DNA of 64,000 nucleotides from Rickettsiella endosymbiont of Rhagonycha lignosa (GTDB lineage: Bacteria > Pseudomonadota > Gammaproteobacteria > Diplorickettsiales > Diplorickettsiaceae), in NCBI RefSeq assembly GCF_964031165.1, contig NZ_OZ035011.1, forward strand, positions 1,478,001 to 1,542,000, in the 5' to 3' direction. This document shows, piece by piece, positions 1 through 10,915 of the stretch. The notes under the pieces were generated by a model, which was given only the letters and a program-made list of their open reading frames with translations, was not told where the DNA came from and searched no databases. Position numbers and translations under genes: made by a program. Position 1 is the first letter of the stretch. Each line of letters opens with the position of its first letter.

Positions 1-1341
1 GTCCCCCCTAAAATCCATTGCCATTTTATCGATTTCATCAAGCATAAATAGAGGATTCTTGACCCCTACCTTAGCCATTTTTTGCATAATTCGACCAGGC
101 ATAGAACCAATATAGGTACGACGATGGCCTCTAATTTCTGCTTCATCGCGTACACCACCCAAGGACATACGTACAAATTCACGTCCTATGGCCTCAGCAA
201 TAGATTGTCCTAAGGATGTTTTTCCAACACCAGGTGGACCTACTAAGCATAAAATTGGACCCTTTAATTTTTTAACCCGTTGATGAACTGCCAAAAACTC
301 AATAATCCGCTCTTTGACTTTTTCCAAACCATAATGCGCTTCTTGTAGTACTTTTTGCGCTTTGTCTAAATCGTAACGTACCTTGCTGCGTTTATTCCAA
401 GGAAGAGATAAAATCCAATCTAAATAATTTCGACTTACTGTCGCTTCAGCCGCCATAGGAGACATTGATTTTAATTTATTTAGTTCAGCGATTGATTTAT
501 CCTTCACCTCTTTAGGCATTTTTGCTTTTTCGATACGTTTTGCAAGATCATCTAGCTCATTCGTAACGCCTTGAGACTCGCCCAGTTCCTTTTGAATCGC
601 TTTAACCTGTTCATTTAAATAATATTCTCGTTGACTTCTTTCCATTTGCTTTTTAACACGTCCGCGAATACGCTTTTGTATTTGCAATAGATCAATTTCA
701 CTTTCAAGGAAAGCTAATAATCGTTCTAAACGTTTTTTTAATGGAAAAATTTCGAGTATTTCTTGTTTTTCTTGAATTCTAAGTGCCAAGTGTGCCGCAA
801 TCATATCGGCCAACCGGCCAGGGTTATCAATGCTCGATAAGGTACTTAAAATTTCTAGAGGGATTTTCTTATTTAACTTAACGTATTGTTCGAATTGACT
901 TAAAATTGTTCGTGTTAGAACCTCAATCTCTTGATCAGGCTCAACTGAAGGTATACCTACGATTTCAATATCTGCGGCAATATAATCTTTCTCTTGGAAA
1001 AATTGCTTAACTTTACCTCGTTGAGAACCTTCAACCAATACTTTAACAGTGCCATCTTTCAACTCTAGCAATTGTAAAATGGTAGCTATCGTTCCAACTT
1101 GATAAAAATCTTCAATAGTAGGGCTATCTTCAGCTGGGTTTTTTTGTGCAATAAGCAGAACTTTTTTCTCCGCACTGGATTCAGCCATCGCGGCTTCTAA
1201 AGCTTTAATTGACTGCTTTCTACCTACAAATAGCGGTATTACCATATGAGGATAAACTACAACATCTCTTAAAGGGAGCAGCGGAAGCTTCTCTGAAAGT
1301 TTAGAAGTTGCTGTCCCGCCGCCCATTAGTTGCTTTGCCAT
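1..1341 (-). CDS. lon: ATP-dependent Lon protease, 3' part missing at window edge
   Basis: Reading the minus strand from an ATG at 1341 gives an open frame of 447 codons that runs off the window. The N-terminal LON substrate-binding domain (about residues 15-210) is followed by a charged coiled-coil and the AAA+ module, with Walker A GPPGVGKT near residue 368 and Walker B LDEIDK near 433. The missing part would hold the sensor region and the Ser-Lys protease domain, since Lon is usually about 800 residues. An AAAGG ribosome site lies 8 bases before the ATG. Lon degrades damaged and regulatory cytoplasmic proteins; it follows clpX here, the usual proteobacterial order tig-clpP-clpX-lon. Confidence 0.95.
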   Translation of the reverse strand, partial: MAKQLMGGGTATSKLSEKLPLLPLRDVVVYPHMVIPLFVGRKQSIKALEAAMAESSAEKKVLLIAQKNPAEDSPTIEDFYQVGTIATILQLLELKDGTVKVLVEGSQRGKVKQFFQEKDYIAADIEIVGIPSVEPDQEIEVLTRTILSQFEQYVKLNKKIPLEILSTLSSIDNPGRLADMIAAHLALRIQEKQEILEIFPLKKRLERLLAFLESEIDLLQIQKRIRGRVKKQMERSQREYYLNEQVKAIQKELGESQGVTNELDDLAKRIEKAKMPKEVKDKSIAELNKLKSMSPMAAEATVSRNYLDWILSLPWNKRSKVRYDLDKAQKVLQEAHYGLEKVKERIIEFLAVHQRVKKLKGPILCLVGPPGVGKTSLGQSIAEAIGREFVRMSLGGVRDEAEIRGHRRTYIGSMPGRIMQKMAKVGVKNPLFMLDEIDKMAMDFRGD

Positions 1342-1361
1342 AAATTCAACCTTTGAAAGAT

Positions 1362-2681
1362 TTACTCGCTACCCGCCGCTATTTCTTTATTATCTAATTC
1401 AATTTCTTTTTCTTGTTTGTAAATCACCAAGGGTTTTGCTCCCTTGCTAACGGTGCTTGCTTCAATAACAATTTTATTTACATTCTGCATAGAAGGCAAT
1501 TCATACATTGTATCTAATAAAACACTTTCTAAGATTGCACGTAAACCTCTTGCGCCTGTTTTACGTTCTAGAGCTCTTCTAGCCACCATTTGTAAAGCGT
1601 CTTCACGAAATTCTAAATCAACGTTGTCCATTTTAAATAATTTGAAATATTGTTTGATCAATGCGTTCTTAGGTTCCTTTAAGATTTGAATTAGCATTTT
1701 TTCATCAAGTTCTTCTAAAGTTGCAATAACAGGTAAACGTCCGATTAGCTCGGGTATAATTCCATATTTAATTAAATCTTCTGATTCAAGCCGATTTAAC
1801 AACGTTGTTAAACTCCTTTTATCCCCTTTGCTGCGTACATCAGCAGAAAATCCAATTCCAGTTTTCTCGGTACGTTCACGAATAATTTTTTCTAGACCGG
1901 AGAAAGTACCACCACAAATAAATAAAATATTAGTAGTATCTATCTGTACTGTCTCTTGATTAGGATGCTTACGTCCCCCTTGCAGAGGCACAGAAGCAAC
2001 AGTACCTTCAAGTAATTTAAGTAATCCTTGTTGAACACCTTCACCTGAAACATCTCGAGTAATAGAGGGGTTTTCGGCGCGACGACTAATTTTATCAATT
2101 TCATCGATATATATAATTCCTAGCTGAGCCTTTTCAATGTTTCCATTAGCAGCTTGTAATAACTTTTGTAAGATATTTTCTACATCATCACCTACATAAC
2201 CCGCTTCGGTTAAGGTTGTTGCATCCGCAATAGCAAAAGGTAAATTGAAAAATCGCGCTAAAGTTTTTGCTAATAATGTTTTACCGCTCCCAGTAGGACC
2301 TATAAGCAACACATTACTCTTACTAAGTTCGGTATCATCTTTGACGTTCAGCGGATGAAGGCGCGCCTTTTTAATTAATTCTAGCCGCTTATAATGGTTG
2401 TAAGCAGCTACAGATAATATTTTCTTAGCAAATTCTTGGCCTATAACAAATTCGTTAAATACATCATGAATCTCTGTAGGCTTAGGAATGGACATACCGC
2501 CTTCTTGGCGCGGAACTTCCTGTTGAAACTCTTCTTGCAAAATATCACTACATAGCTGCACGCATTCATTACAAATAAAAATAGAAGGGCCTGCAATTAA
2601 CTTTGGCACTTCATCCTGACTTTTACCGCAAAATGAACAGTGAAGAGGCCCCGAGGTTTTATCGTTTATGGAACTACTCAT
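1362..2681 (-). CDS. clpX: ClpX, ATPase and specificity subunit of ClpXP protease
   Basis: The 439-aa product is full length. An N-terminal C4 zinc-binding domain has Cys15, Cys18, Cys37 and Cys40; it is followed by an AAA+ domain with Walker A GPTGSGKT (128-135), Walker B IDEIDK (192-197) and the C-terminal small domain. ClpX unfolds substrates and feeds them into ClpP. The zinc domain is the docking site for the adaptor SspB, which is encoded at 10525 in this window, and ClpXP is a major destroyer of tmRNA-tagged proteins (ssrA at 48012). It lies 78 bases after clpP and 20 bases before lon on the same strand. Confidence 0.97.
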   Translation of the reverse strand: MSSSINDKTSGPLHCSFCGKSQDEVPKLIAGPSIFICNECVQLCSDILQEEFQQEVPRQEGGMSIPKPTEIHDVFNEFVIGQEFAKKILSVAAYNHYKRLELIKKARLHPLNVKDDTELSKSNVLLIGPTGSGKTLLAKTLARFFNLPFAIADATTLTEAGYVGDDVENILQKLLQAANGNIEKAQLGIIYIDEIDKISRRAENPSITRDVSGEGVQQGLLKLLEGTVASVPLQGGRKHPNQETVQIDTTNILFICGGTFSGLEKIIRERTEKTGIGFSADVRSKGDKRSLTTLLNRLESEDLIKYGIIPELIGRLPVIATLEELDEKMLIQILKEPKNALIKQYFKLFKMDNVDLEFREDALQMVARRALERKTGARGLRAILESVLLDTMYELPSMQNVNKIVIEASTVSKGAKPLVIYKQEKEIELDNKEIAAGSE

Positions 2682-2759
2682 ATTTTATTACCTCAACAAA
2701 CTATTATTCATATATTGATATTTAAACAAAATTTTAAAAACTTTCGAATAACTAACTAC

Positions 2760-3425
2760 TTAATCAACTGATGAAACAGCTAAAGATTCTTTGGTTTTCC
2801 CAGTTTCCGCACGCATTGTTAAAACTGCGTCGATTAAGCCATAATCTATGGCTTGCTGCGCTCCCATGAAATTATCCCGATCGGTATCACGTAAAATCTG
2901 CTCCGTATTTTTTCCTGTATGTTTGGCCATAATATTGTTAATTCTTTCTCTAACTAACAACATTTCACGGGTATGGATTTCAATATCCGTTGCTTGCCCC
3001 TGATAGCCGCCTAAAGGTTGATGAATCATCATCCGCGCATGTGGTAAACAATGGCGTTTTCCTTTTGTCCCACCGCAAAGCAACAAAGCTGCTGCGCTGG
3101 CCGCTTGGCCAATACACATCGTACTCACATCGGGTTTGATAAATTGCATGGTATCGTAAATAGCTAATCCAGATGTCACCACGCCTCCTGGTGAATTAAT
3201 ATAAAGCGAAATATCTTTGTCAGGATTTTCAGACTCTAAAAAAAGCATTTGCGCAATAATTAAATTGGCCATGTGATCTTCAATAGGGCCCACAACAAAG
3301 ATAATGCGATCTTTTAATAAACGAGAATAAATATCATAAGCCCTTTCTCCTCGGCCGGTTTGCTCAACGACCATAGGGACTAACAATGAATTCGTTACTT
3401 CCTTTGATAAACTGCGTAAATACAT
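2760..3425 (-). CDS. clpP: ClpP, proteolytic subunit of Clp protease
   Basis: A 221-aa serine peptidase of family S14. The catalytic triad is visible: Ser110 in GQAASAAA, His135 in MMIHQP, and Asp184 in DTDRDNFM. These positions match the E. coli enzyme almost exactly. A short N-terminal propeptide is expected before the usual self-processing site. The enzyme forms a double heptameric barrel in the cytoplasm, capped by ClpX (encoded next on the same strand). It follows the trigger factor gene by about 90 bases, the standard operon order, so the three genes are probably co-transcribed with lon. Confidence 0.97.
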   Translation of the reverse strand: MYLRSLSKEVTNSLLVPMVVEQTGRGERAYDIYSRLLKDRIIFVVGPIEDHMANLIIAQMLFLESENPDKDISLYINSPGGVVTSGLAIYDTMQFIKPDVSTMCIGQAASAAALLLCGGTKGKRHCLPHARMMIHQPLGGYQGQATDIEIHTREMLLVRERINNIMAKHTGKNTEQILRDTDRDNFMGAQQAIDYGLIDAVLTMRAETGKTKESLAVSSVD

Positions 3426-3514
3426 AATTACTCTCTAAATATAAAAATAAATTTTTTGATTATTGCTAAGATATAACATATTCGTTATTTAAAAAACTAA
3501 AACTAATTAGCCAA

Positions 3515-4840
3515 TTAAACTGCTACTCCATCAGTATTGTCCACACCACCACTTTTCTTTGTGAGATTCATAATTTCCGAATACTCAGCTAGTTTTTCGG
3601 TGTATTCTACTTCTTCTAATAATTTATCAATTACTTGCTCTTCCAAAACCGAAGAACGAATGTTCATCATCATGTTTTTGTCTTTATACAACTTATCCCG
3701 CACCATTTGATCAAATTGAAAAGCTCCTACTAGTTTATCAATATGTTGTTGAACTCGAGATTCGTCAACATGCAGATGATGCTTTTCAATAAGTGCATTG
3801 AATAACAATCCAAGCGTAACTCGTCGATAGGCCATTTTCATTAAATCTGCTTTTTCAATTTCTGATAAGCTAATTCTTTCATTATTTTGTTGTTTTTGCT
3901 GCCTAAACACATCTTGCTCTAAACGATTAAACTCTTGGTTAAGCGCTCCCTGTGGCAACTCATTAATAGCATGCATAGTAACTAACTTATCTATGACTTG
4001 AGTTTTTAATTTTTCACGTAAAATTCTATTTAACTCTATCTGCATGTGTTCTCTAACTTGACCTTTTAAAGCTTCGATAGTGCCCTCTTTAATATCAAGC
4101 CGTTTTGCAAAAGCATTATCTAATTCAGGTAATTTTGCTTTTGCAACTTTTTTTACTTTTATTGTTGCTGAGTTACCTTGTTCAGATCCTTGTTCTTTAG
4201 GGAGAGAAACTGATAAAGTGTCTCCAGCCACGCTAGAAAGCAATGCTGAAAAACCTTCGGGAATTTTATCTTCCTCAAGAACCCATTGTAAATCTCTACG
4301 CGTTTTCTCTTCTGCATCGGCAAAAACTATGTCAAAGCTCACCCGATCGCCATAACAAGCTTTATCAGGTACTTCAATCCACTCAGCATATTGCTTACGC
4401 ATTTGCTCTAACACCTTAACTATATCTTCCTCGGTTATATTTACTTTAAGTCTTTCTAAGCTAGCACCTTTTAATGTAGGCACCTCTACTTGCGGATAAA
4501 TTTCAAAGCTTGCTGTATAAGTAAGATCTGCCCCCGGCTCTGCTTTTATGGACTCAATATGGGGATGTCCTACTGGATTTAAAGTCTCTTGCTCTAAAGC
4601 AGTAGACAAACTAATCTGTAAAGATTTTTCGATGACCTCTTGCCAAATACTACTTCCATAAAGCTTCTCAATATGGCTTGGCGGCACTTTTCCAGCCCGA
4701 AACCCATCCAAACGGGTCTTTTTAGCCAATTCAAGAATATGTAGCTTCTTTCTCTCTTCTAACTGGCTGATAGGCACTGTGACACTTAGACGTCGAGTAA
4801 AGTTGTCAACGCTTTCTACCGAAACTTGCATTTCATTCAT
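3515..4840 (-). CDS. tig: Trigger factor, ribosome-bound chaperone
   Basis: A 441-aa protein with the three trigger factor regions. The N-terminal ribosome-binding domain contains the signature GFRAGKVP (46-53), which docks on ribosomal protein L23. A central FKBP-type peptidyl-prolyl isomerase domain follows at about 160-245, and a C-terminal helical chaperone domain completes the protein. It binds nascent chains at the ribosome exit tunnel. The gene heads the tig-clpP-clpX-lon block and starts about 45 bases from tRNA-Leu, which is on the same strand. The second Met (residue 4) is an alternative start; the longer form is kept for lack of a deciding ribosome site. Confidence 0.96.
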   Translation of the reverse strand: MNEMQVSVESVDNFTRRLSVTVPISQLEERKKLHILELAKKTRLDGFRAGKVPPSHIEKLYGSSIWQEVIEKSLQISLSTALEQETLNPVGHPHIESIKAEPGADLTYTASFEIYPQVEVPTLKGASLERLKVNITEEDIVKVLEQMRKQYAEWIEVPDKACYGDRVSFDIVFADAEEKTRRDLQWVLEEDKIPEGFSALLSSVAGDTLSVSLPKEQGSEQGNSATIKVKKVAKAKLPELDNAFAKRLDIKEGTIEALKGQVREHMQIELNRILREKLKTQVIDKLVTMHAINELPQGALNQEFNRLEQDVFRQQKQQNNERISLSEIEKADLMKMAYRRVTLGLLFNALIEKHHLHVDESRVQQHIDKLVGAFQFDQMVRDKLYKDKNMMMNIRSSVLEEQVIDKLLEEVEYTEKLAEYSEIMNLTKKSGGVDNTDGVAV

Positions 4841-4883
4841 AAATTTTAAGGCTCTTATCGTTGTAAATCCTAGGGGGCCATGC

Positions 4884-4968
<85 letters not shown>

Positions 4969-5008
4969 AAAGGTCGTTAATTATACAGGTATCTTATCAT
5001 GAAAAAAA

Positions 5009-6034
<1,026 letters not shown>

Positions 6035-6095
6035 CTATATTTTGCAGCACTTTAACTGATTAAATTACATATTTAAACAATACTCAACACCGTAC

Positions 6096-6125
6096 TTGTA
6101 TTGTTTGATTTATTTTTGTTAGAAT
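6096..6125 (+). promoter_or_regulatory. Likely sigma-70 promoter for rplM-rpsI
   Basis: TTGTAT (6096-6101) and TAGAAT (6120-6125) are spaced by 18 bases, 60 bases ahead of the rplM start. The intervening leader contains a small AGCT-TCGG-AGCT hairpin just upstream of the gene, which could be a ribosomal-protein leader structure. Match by eye only. Confidence 0.5.
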
Positions 6126-6184
6126 CATCCGCCCTACTCATGAGAGTAGTCATTGCATTTTGAGAGCTTCGGAGCTTCCCAGTT

Positions 6185-6622
6185 ATGAAAACATTGATGG
6201 CCAAACCCGGCCTTATTGAACAAAAATGGCTTTTGATTGACGCCTCAGGTAAAACCTTGGGTAACCTGGCTACTAAAATAGCTCATATTTTGCGCGGAAA
6301 ACATAAGCCAGAATTCACACCTCATGTTGATACTGGGGATTATATTGTTGTTATTAATGCTGAAAAAGTGACTGTAACCGGCACGAAGGCTAAAAATAAA
6401 TTATATGAGCGCTATACTGGCTATCCTGGTGGACTAAAATCTATTTCTTTTGAAAAGTTGCAAAAAAGCTTTCCTGCTCGAATTATTGAAAAAGCTGTTA
6501 AAGGCATGCTCCCTAAAAATCCTTTAGGTTATGCCATGATAAGTAAACTTAAAGTCTATGCTGGTTCTGCACATCCTCATAGCGCTCAAAACCCAAAACC
6601 AACTAGCATTGATAGGTTATAA
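6185..6622 (+). CDS. rplM: 50S ribosomal protein L13
   Basis: The 145-aa product matches L13 over its full length (family usually about 142). The conserved core [16 protein letters not shown] begins near residue 15 and the MLPKNPLG block is near residue 112. L13 is an early assembly protein of the large subunit that binds 23S rRNA. It precedes rpsI by 3 bases, the universal L13-S9 pair, and has a plausible promoter at 6096-6125. The ATG at 6185 is used; an ATG a few codons downstream (MAKPG) is an alternative start. Confidence 0.97.
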   Translation: MKTLMAKPGLIEQKWLLIDASGKTLGNLATKIAHILRGKHKPEFTPHVDTGDYIVVINAEKVTVTGTKAKNKLYERYTGYPGGLKSISFEKLQKSFPARIIEKAVKGMLPKNPLGYAMISKLKVYAGSAHPHSAQNPKPTSIDRL

Positions 6623-6625
6623 ATT

Positions 6626-7060
6626 ATGGCATTAGAACAGAATTATGGTACAGGTCGCCGCAAAACAGCGACCGCTAGAGTATTCCTTAGAAAGGGAACT
6701 GGTATTATCCGAGTAAATGGTCGTACTTTAGAAAATTATTTTGGACGTGAAACAGCCCAAATGGTTGTGAACCAGCCACTAGAAGTTGTTGATCAAATGG
6801 GTAAATTTGATATAACAGTAACAGTTTCTGGTGGAGGGAGCAGCGGTCAAGCAGGTGCTGTCCGACATGGGATAAGTCGAGCCTTAATAGGTTATGACGA
6901 ATCAACCACTATAAACACCGATGATGATGCTGGTAACGATGTTTCATTTCGTCGGTTATTACGCCGTGCCGGTTTGGTTACTCGAGATGCAAGAAAAGTT
7001 GAACGGAAAAAAGTCGGTCGACATAAAGCGCGTAAGGGAACTCAATATTCTAAACGATAA
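6626..7060 (+). CDS. rpsI: 30S ribosomal protein S9
   Basis: The product (144 codons) starts [20 protein letters not shown], the characteristic S9 N-terminus. It ends in the basic tail [11 protein letters not shown], whose terminal Lys-Arg reaches toward P-site tRNA in the small subunit. The middle contains [19 protein letters not shown], the conserved S9 core. The gene follows rplM after 3 bases, so translation is probably coupled. The petA gene starts 82 bases further on, the common gammaproteobacterial order rplM-rpsI-petABC. Confidence 0.97.
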   Translation: MALEQNYGTGRRKTATARVFLRKGTGIIRVNGRTLENYFGRETAQMVVNQPLEVVDQMGKFDITVTVSGGGSSGQAGAVRHGISRALIGYDESTTINTDDDAGNDVSFRRLLRRAGLVTRDARKVERKKVGRHKARKGTQYSKR

Positions 7061-7142
7061 TCATCGTGTATTATTTATTGTGGTGTTTTTAGAAACCATG
7101 CATATCAATAATTAGTTATATACTTTTTAACGACGAAAAAAA

Positions 7143-7718
7143 ATGGAAGAAGATCGTCGCCATTTATTGGCTATTATAATAACTATCATGGCTGGATTTG
7201 GTATAGCCGCAAGCACTATACCTTTTTTAGCATCATTACAGCCAACTATAGAAACACTCGCACAAGCGACTGGTTCCGTGGAAGTTGATCTAACTCATCT
7301 GGCACCAGGTGAATCCATGGTGGTTGCTTGGCAAAATAAGCCTATTTGGATTATCCGACGAACCCAAGCAATGTTAGATAATCTTTCTAATATTCATTCT
7401 TTATTGCGCGATCCAGATTCTTCAACAGAACAACAACCCATTTATGCGCGTAATGAATATCGCTCTCTTAATCCTGAATATTTGATACTTATTGGCTTAT
7501 GCACCCATTTAGGTTGCTCTCCGCAATTTAAACCCTCACCAGGAGAGTTAAATAGCAAATGGCCCGGTGGTTTATATTGTCCGTGTCATGGTTCTAAATT
7601 TGATCTTGCAGGACGGGTTATGAAAGGAGTTCCTGCACCCATTAACCTCAAAATTCCTCCCTATCGATTCATAAACGTGCATACTGTCGTGATAGGCGAA
7701 AATCCAAATTTAGTGTAA
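7143..7718 (+). CDS. petA: Ubiquinol-cytochrome c reductase, Rieske iron-sulfur subunit
   Basis: A 191-aa protein with a short N-terminal arginine pair, one membrane helix (about 8-30) and a periplasmic Rieske fold. The 2Fe-2S ligands are visible: Cys120-Thr-His122-Leu-Gly-Cys125 and Cys146-Pro-Cys148-His149-Gly. It takes electrons from ubiquinol at the Qo site of cytochrome b and passes them to cytochrome c1. It is the first gene of petABC. The gap to petB is unusual because it is occupied by an interspersed repeat (7734-7838). The ribosome site before the ATG is weak. Confidence 0.95.
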   Translation: MEEDRRHLLAIIITIMAGFGIAASTIPFLASLQPTIETLAQATGSVEVDLTHLAPGESMVVAWQNKPIWIIRRTQAMLDNLSNIHSLLRDPDSSTEQQPIYARNEYRSLNPEYLILIGLCTHLGCSPQFKPSPGELNSKWPGGLYCPCHGSKFDLAGRVMKGVPAPINLKIPPYRFINVHTVVIGENPNLV

Positions 7719-7733
7719 TAAAAAAATTCATTT

Positions 7734-7838
7734 GCTCACAGCAACTGAAAATTTAGCGAGATTTTGCAAATAAACATCTTAGGCATCTAAAACAATCTTG
7801 GGGATTGATAATTGCGCAGCGCAGACAAAAATTTAACT
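7734..7838. repeat. Interspersed repeat, copy A (petA-petB gap and petB start)
   Basis: The right end, 7816-7838, matches 39736-39758 (copy C) at 21 of 23 bases, and contains the family core CAGACAAAAATT. The left end, CTCACAGCAACTG at 7734, resembles the left ends of copies B and C at about the same distance (roughly 104 bases) from the core. The copy extends into petB and covers its TTG start. Matches were made by eye. Confidence 0.5.
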
Positions 7839-9053
7839 CCTAAAAATATAATCAATTGGGTGTCAGAACGTTTTCCAATCAATGAATACATACACCAGCA
7901 TTTAACGCATTACTATTTACCGAAAAATCTTAATTTTTGGTATTTTTTTGGTTCTTTAAGCCTGTTTACTTTTTTTTTGCAAATTTTGACCGGCATATGG
8001 TTAACCCTCTTTTACACCCCAACGCCTGAAGGAGCATTTGCTTCAATCGAAATGATGATGCGAGATATACCTTATGGATGGTTATTCCGCTATCTACATT
8101 CTACTGGGGCTTCTGCTTTTTTTCTAATAATTTACGCACACATCTTTCGCAGCCTTTTATATGGATCCTATAAAAAACCTAGGGAACTAGTTTGGTTGTT
8201 AGGTGTATGTCTTTATATTATTTTATTACTAGAGGCGTTCCTTGGCTATTTACTACCCTGGGGACAAACCTCCTATTGGGCAAGCCAAATTGGCACTTCA
8301 TTGCTAGATTCAATTCCCAAAATTGGCCCAACGCTTACGCTTTGGATACGAGGTAATAACACTGTATCAGGGGAAACTTTACATCGTTTTTTCGCCTTCC
8401 ATGTGATCGCTATCCCTTTAATTTTGGTTTTTTTAATTCGGCTACATCTTACTGCTTTACATAAAGTTGGCTGTAATAATCCTGAAGGAATTTCTGTATT
8501 GGCAAAACCAAACTTACATAATAAATCGCTTCATAAACTCCCTTTTCACCCATATTACTCAGTCAAAGAATTGCATGCTTTGCTAATTTTTCTGCTTATT
8601 TTTTCCATTATCGTATTTTTTGTTCCCGAAATGCATGGGTATTTCCTTGAAGCAAATAATTTCATACCTGCAAACCCTTTATTGACTCCTAGTCATATCG
8701 AACCAATATGGTATTTGGCGCCTTTTTATGGTGTATTATGCATTATCCCTAATAAGTCATTAGGCATTTTAATTATGCTAGGAGTTATTTGCGTACCATT
8801 TGTGTTGCCTTGGCTTGACCGCAGCCCGGTTCGATCGATGCGCTATAGAGGTTATTATTCTCGTTGTGCTTTAGCAATTTTTATACTAAGTTTTAGCTTG
8901 CTCAGTTATATGAGTACAACCATACTTAATCCTAATAAGATACTTCTCTTACAAGTTTTATTGATAAACTATTTTCTTTTTTTTCTCTTCATGCCCTTTT
9001 ATACAAAATATGAAAAAAATAAACCGCTACCCAAATCTATATGTGGAAAATAA
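7812..9053 (+). CDS. petB: Cytochrome b subunit of the bc1 complex
   Basis: The 413-aa integral membrane protein has the four haem-ligand histidines: the pair in LHSTG and YAHIF in helix B, and the pair in FAFHV and RLHLTALH in helix D. The quinol-site motif reads PIWY instead of the common PEWY. The start used is TTG at 7812, preceded by GGGGA at good spacing; no in-frame ATG lies near the expected N-terminus. The first codons (MRSADKN) fall inside an interspersed repeat, so the 5' end may have been reshaped by it. The 3' end overlaps petC by 13 bases. Confidence 0.93.
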   Translation: MRSADKNLTPKNIINWVSERFPINEYIHQHLTHYYLPKNLNFWYFFGSLSLFTFFLQILTGIWLTLFYTPTPEGAFASIEMMMRDIPYGWLFRYLHSTGASAFFLIIYAHIFRSLLYGSYKKPRELVWLLGVCLYIILLLEAFLGYLLPWGQTSYWASQIGTSLLDSIPKIGPTLTLWIRGNNTVSGETLHRFFAFHVIAIPLILVFLIRLHLTALHKVGCNNPEGISVLAKPNLHNKSLHKLPFHPYYSVKELHALLIFLLIFSIIVFFVPEMHGYFLEANNFIPANPLLTPSHIEPIWYLAPFYGVLCIIPNKSLGILIMLGVICVPFVLPWLDRSPVRSMRYRGYYSRCALAIFILSFSLLSYMSTTILNPNKILLLQVLLINYFLFFLFMPFYTKYEKNKPLPKSICGK

Positions 9054-9835
9054 GTATATTTTTTCTATTTATCATTCTATTTTTTTTCATGGTTACAAGT
9101 CCTTTTGAAAATGAACTATTAATATCCTCAATTCGACCATCTGAATTGGCTTCCTTGCAACGTGGGGCAAAATATTTTATGAATTATTGCTCAGGGTGTC
9201 ATTCACTACAATATATGCGTTATAATCGACTTGGAATTGATCTGAAAATTGACGATAAGTTTAACTCAGCCACCCAACCACGATTAAAAGAAAATCTTAT
9301 TTTTACTCAGGCTAAAACTAGCGATACAATAAAATCAAACTTACATGAAAAAGAAAGTTTATTATGGTTTGGAAAGCTCCCTCCAGACCTTTCGTTGAGT
9401 ATTCGGGCAAGAAGTGCTGATTGGGTGTATAATTACTTACTTAGCTTTTATTTGGATGATACAAGGCCTTTTGGAGTTAACAATAGTTTCATTAAAAACA
9501 CCGCAATGCCGGATCCATTAGCGACAATACGTATGGATACCAATACTTATCATAACGTAAATAATAATACTAACGATCGGTTATCCCTAAAAATTAGTAA
9601 TCATGCAATATATTCACATTCTAATAAAAACAGATCAAAAGTCCCTACATTAGAAGAAGTAGTTACTGATTTAGTTAATTTTTTAGCTTATATAGCTGAG
9701 CCTACAAAAAATAATCGTCAATCATTAGGTAAAAAAGTATGCGGATTCTTGGTGTTATTAACCTTTTTTGTTTCTATTTTAAAAAAACAAATCTGGCGAA
9801 GTATAGAAAAAATAAACACTTTTCACAAACCATGA
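9041..9835 (+). CDS. petC: Cytochrome c1 of the bc1 complex
   Basis: A 264-aa protein with an N-terminal hydrophobic signal or anchor (4-19), the covalent haem c motif Cys50-Ser-Gly-Cys53-His54, a candidate axial Met156 in NTAMPDPL, and a C-terminal membrane anchor (about 232-250). It receives electrons from the Rieske protein and passes them to a soluble or membrane cytochrome c. The ATG lies inside the end of petB (13-base overlap), which implies translational coupling. The segment 165-205 is rich in Asn and Ser and poorly conserved in appearance. Confidence 0.93.
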   Translation: MWKISIFFLFIILFFFMVTSPFENELLISSIRPSELASLQRGAKYFMNYCSGCHSLQYMRYNRLGIDLKIDDKFNSATQPRLKENLIFTQAKTSDTIKSNLHEKESLLWFGKLPPDLSLSIRARSADWVYNYLLSFYLDDTRPFGVNNSFIKNTAMPDPLATIRMDTNTYHNVNNNTNDRLSLKISNHAIYSHSNKNRSKVPTLEEVVTDLVNFLAYIAEPTKNNRQSLGKKVCGFLVLLTFFVSILKKQIWRSIEKINTFHKP

Positions 9836-9872
9836 AAAATGTTTTAAATTATTAATATGGAGAACCTTTTAT

Positions 9873-10523
9873 ATGGCACAACCTGCCGGTAAACGTTCAA
9901 CTATGAGTTTATATGCAAATATCAATGATCCTTATAGCCATAGGGTACGTATTGTTTTGGCTGAAAAAGGAATTAGTGCAGAAATTATAGAAGTATCACC
10001 TACAGACTTACCTGAGGGTTTGTTACAACACAATCCCTATGGCACTGTACCTACTATTATTGATCGAGATCTCGTCCTTTATGAAACAAATATTATCACC
10101 GAATACTTGGATGAGCGCTTTCCACATCCTCCTTTGTTACCGGTTTATCCGGTAGCTCGCGCCAAAAGTCGACAAATGATCTATCGAATTGAACGAGATT
10201 GGTACCCTTTATTACAACAAATTGAAAACGCATTAAATAATGCTAAAGTAACCAAACCTACAGAATCTATGCATGCCGCTCAAAAGAAATTAGAAAGTAG
10301 TTTAGCTAGTCTAGCCCCTATATTTGCTGGTAAATCATTTTTCTTGAGTGATGAATTTACTTTAATAGATTGTTGCATGGCGCCGTTATTATGGCGTTTA
10401 CACCGTTTAGATATTAAACTAGCGCCTATGCCAAGTGCTATCAAAGAATATGAAGAGCGCTTATTTAAACGCCCCTCATTTAAAGCTACTTTAAATGAGG
10501 TCGAATTTGGAGTAAAAATTTAA
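9873..10523 (+). CDS. sspA: Stringent starvation protein A (GST-fold RNA polymerase-associated protein)
   Basis: A 216-aa protein with a thioredoxin-like N-terminal domain (residues about 10-90, starting MSLYANINDPYSHRVRIVL) and an all-helical GST C-terminal domain. SspA binds RNA polymerase holoenzyme and acts in stationary-phase and acid responses and, in several pathogens, in virulence control. A GGAG ribosome site precedes the ATG at 9873; an internal Met at residue 11 is an alternative start closer to the usual family N-terminus. It is one base from sspB and follows petABC, the usual order. Confidence 0.93.
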   Translation: MAQPAGKRSTMSLYANINDPYSHRVRIVLAEKGISAEIIEVSPTDLPEGLLQHNPYGTVPTIIDRDLVLYETNIITEYLDERFPHPPLLPVYPVARAKSRQMIYRIERDWYPLLQQIENALNNAKVTKPTESMHAAQKKLESSLASLAPIFAGKSFFLSDEFTLIDCCMAPLLWRLHRLDIKLAPMPSAIKEYEERLFKRPSFKATLNEVEFGVKI

Positions 10524-10524
10524 A

Positions 10525-10914
10525 ATGATGACCTCAAATCGTTCCTATTTATTGCGTGCATTTTATGATTGGATTATCGATAATCAATTAACACCGTATA
10601 TTCTTTTAGATACTGAATTGCCGCATGTAGAAGTCCCAAAACAATGTATTAAAGATGGAAAAATTACTTTAAATATATCTACTGATGCCATATTAAATTT
10701 AAAAATAGATACGCAAGCTATACAATTTGAAGCTAGTTTTAATGGTCAATCGATGCTTATTTACGCACCTATTCAAGCGGTATTAGCCATCTATACACGA
10801 GAAAATGGTCAAGGAATGGTATTTACACAAGAAGAAAGCGGTGATGAGGGTGGAAGCCCTACCCCACCTAGAGTTCGACCAGGAACAAAACCCAAGCTTT
10901 CTATTGTTAAATAG
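10525..10914 (+). CDS. sspB: SspB, ClpXP adaptor for ssrA-tagged substrates
   Basis: The 129-aa product begins with the SspB core (RSYLLRAFYDWIIDNQLTPYI). It ends in an acidic/Pro-rich linker and a short C-terminal segment, PGTKPKLSIVK, which is the XB tail that docks on the ClpX zinc domain. It brings tmRNA-tagged proteins to ClpXP; clpX, clpP, ssrA and smpB are all in this window. The gene starts one base after sspA; ATG codons at 10525 and 10528 are equivalent candidates. Confidence 0.94.
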   Translation: MMTSNRSYLLRAFYDWIIDNQLTPYILLDTELPHVEVPKQCIKDGKITLNISTDAILNLKIDTQAIQFEASFNGQSMLIYAPIQAVLAIYTRENGQGMVFTQEESGDEGGSPTPPRVRPGTKPKLSIVK

Positions 10915-10915
10915 C

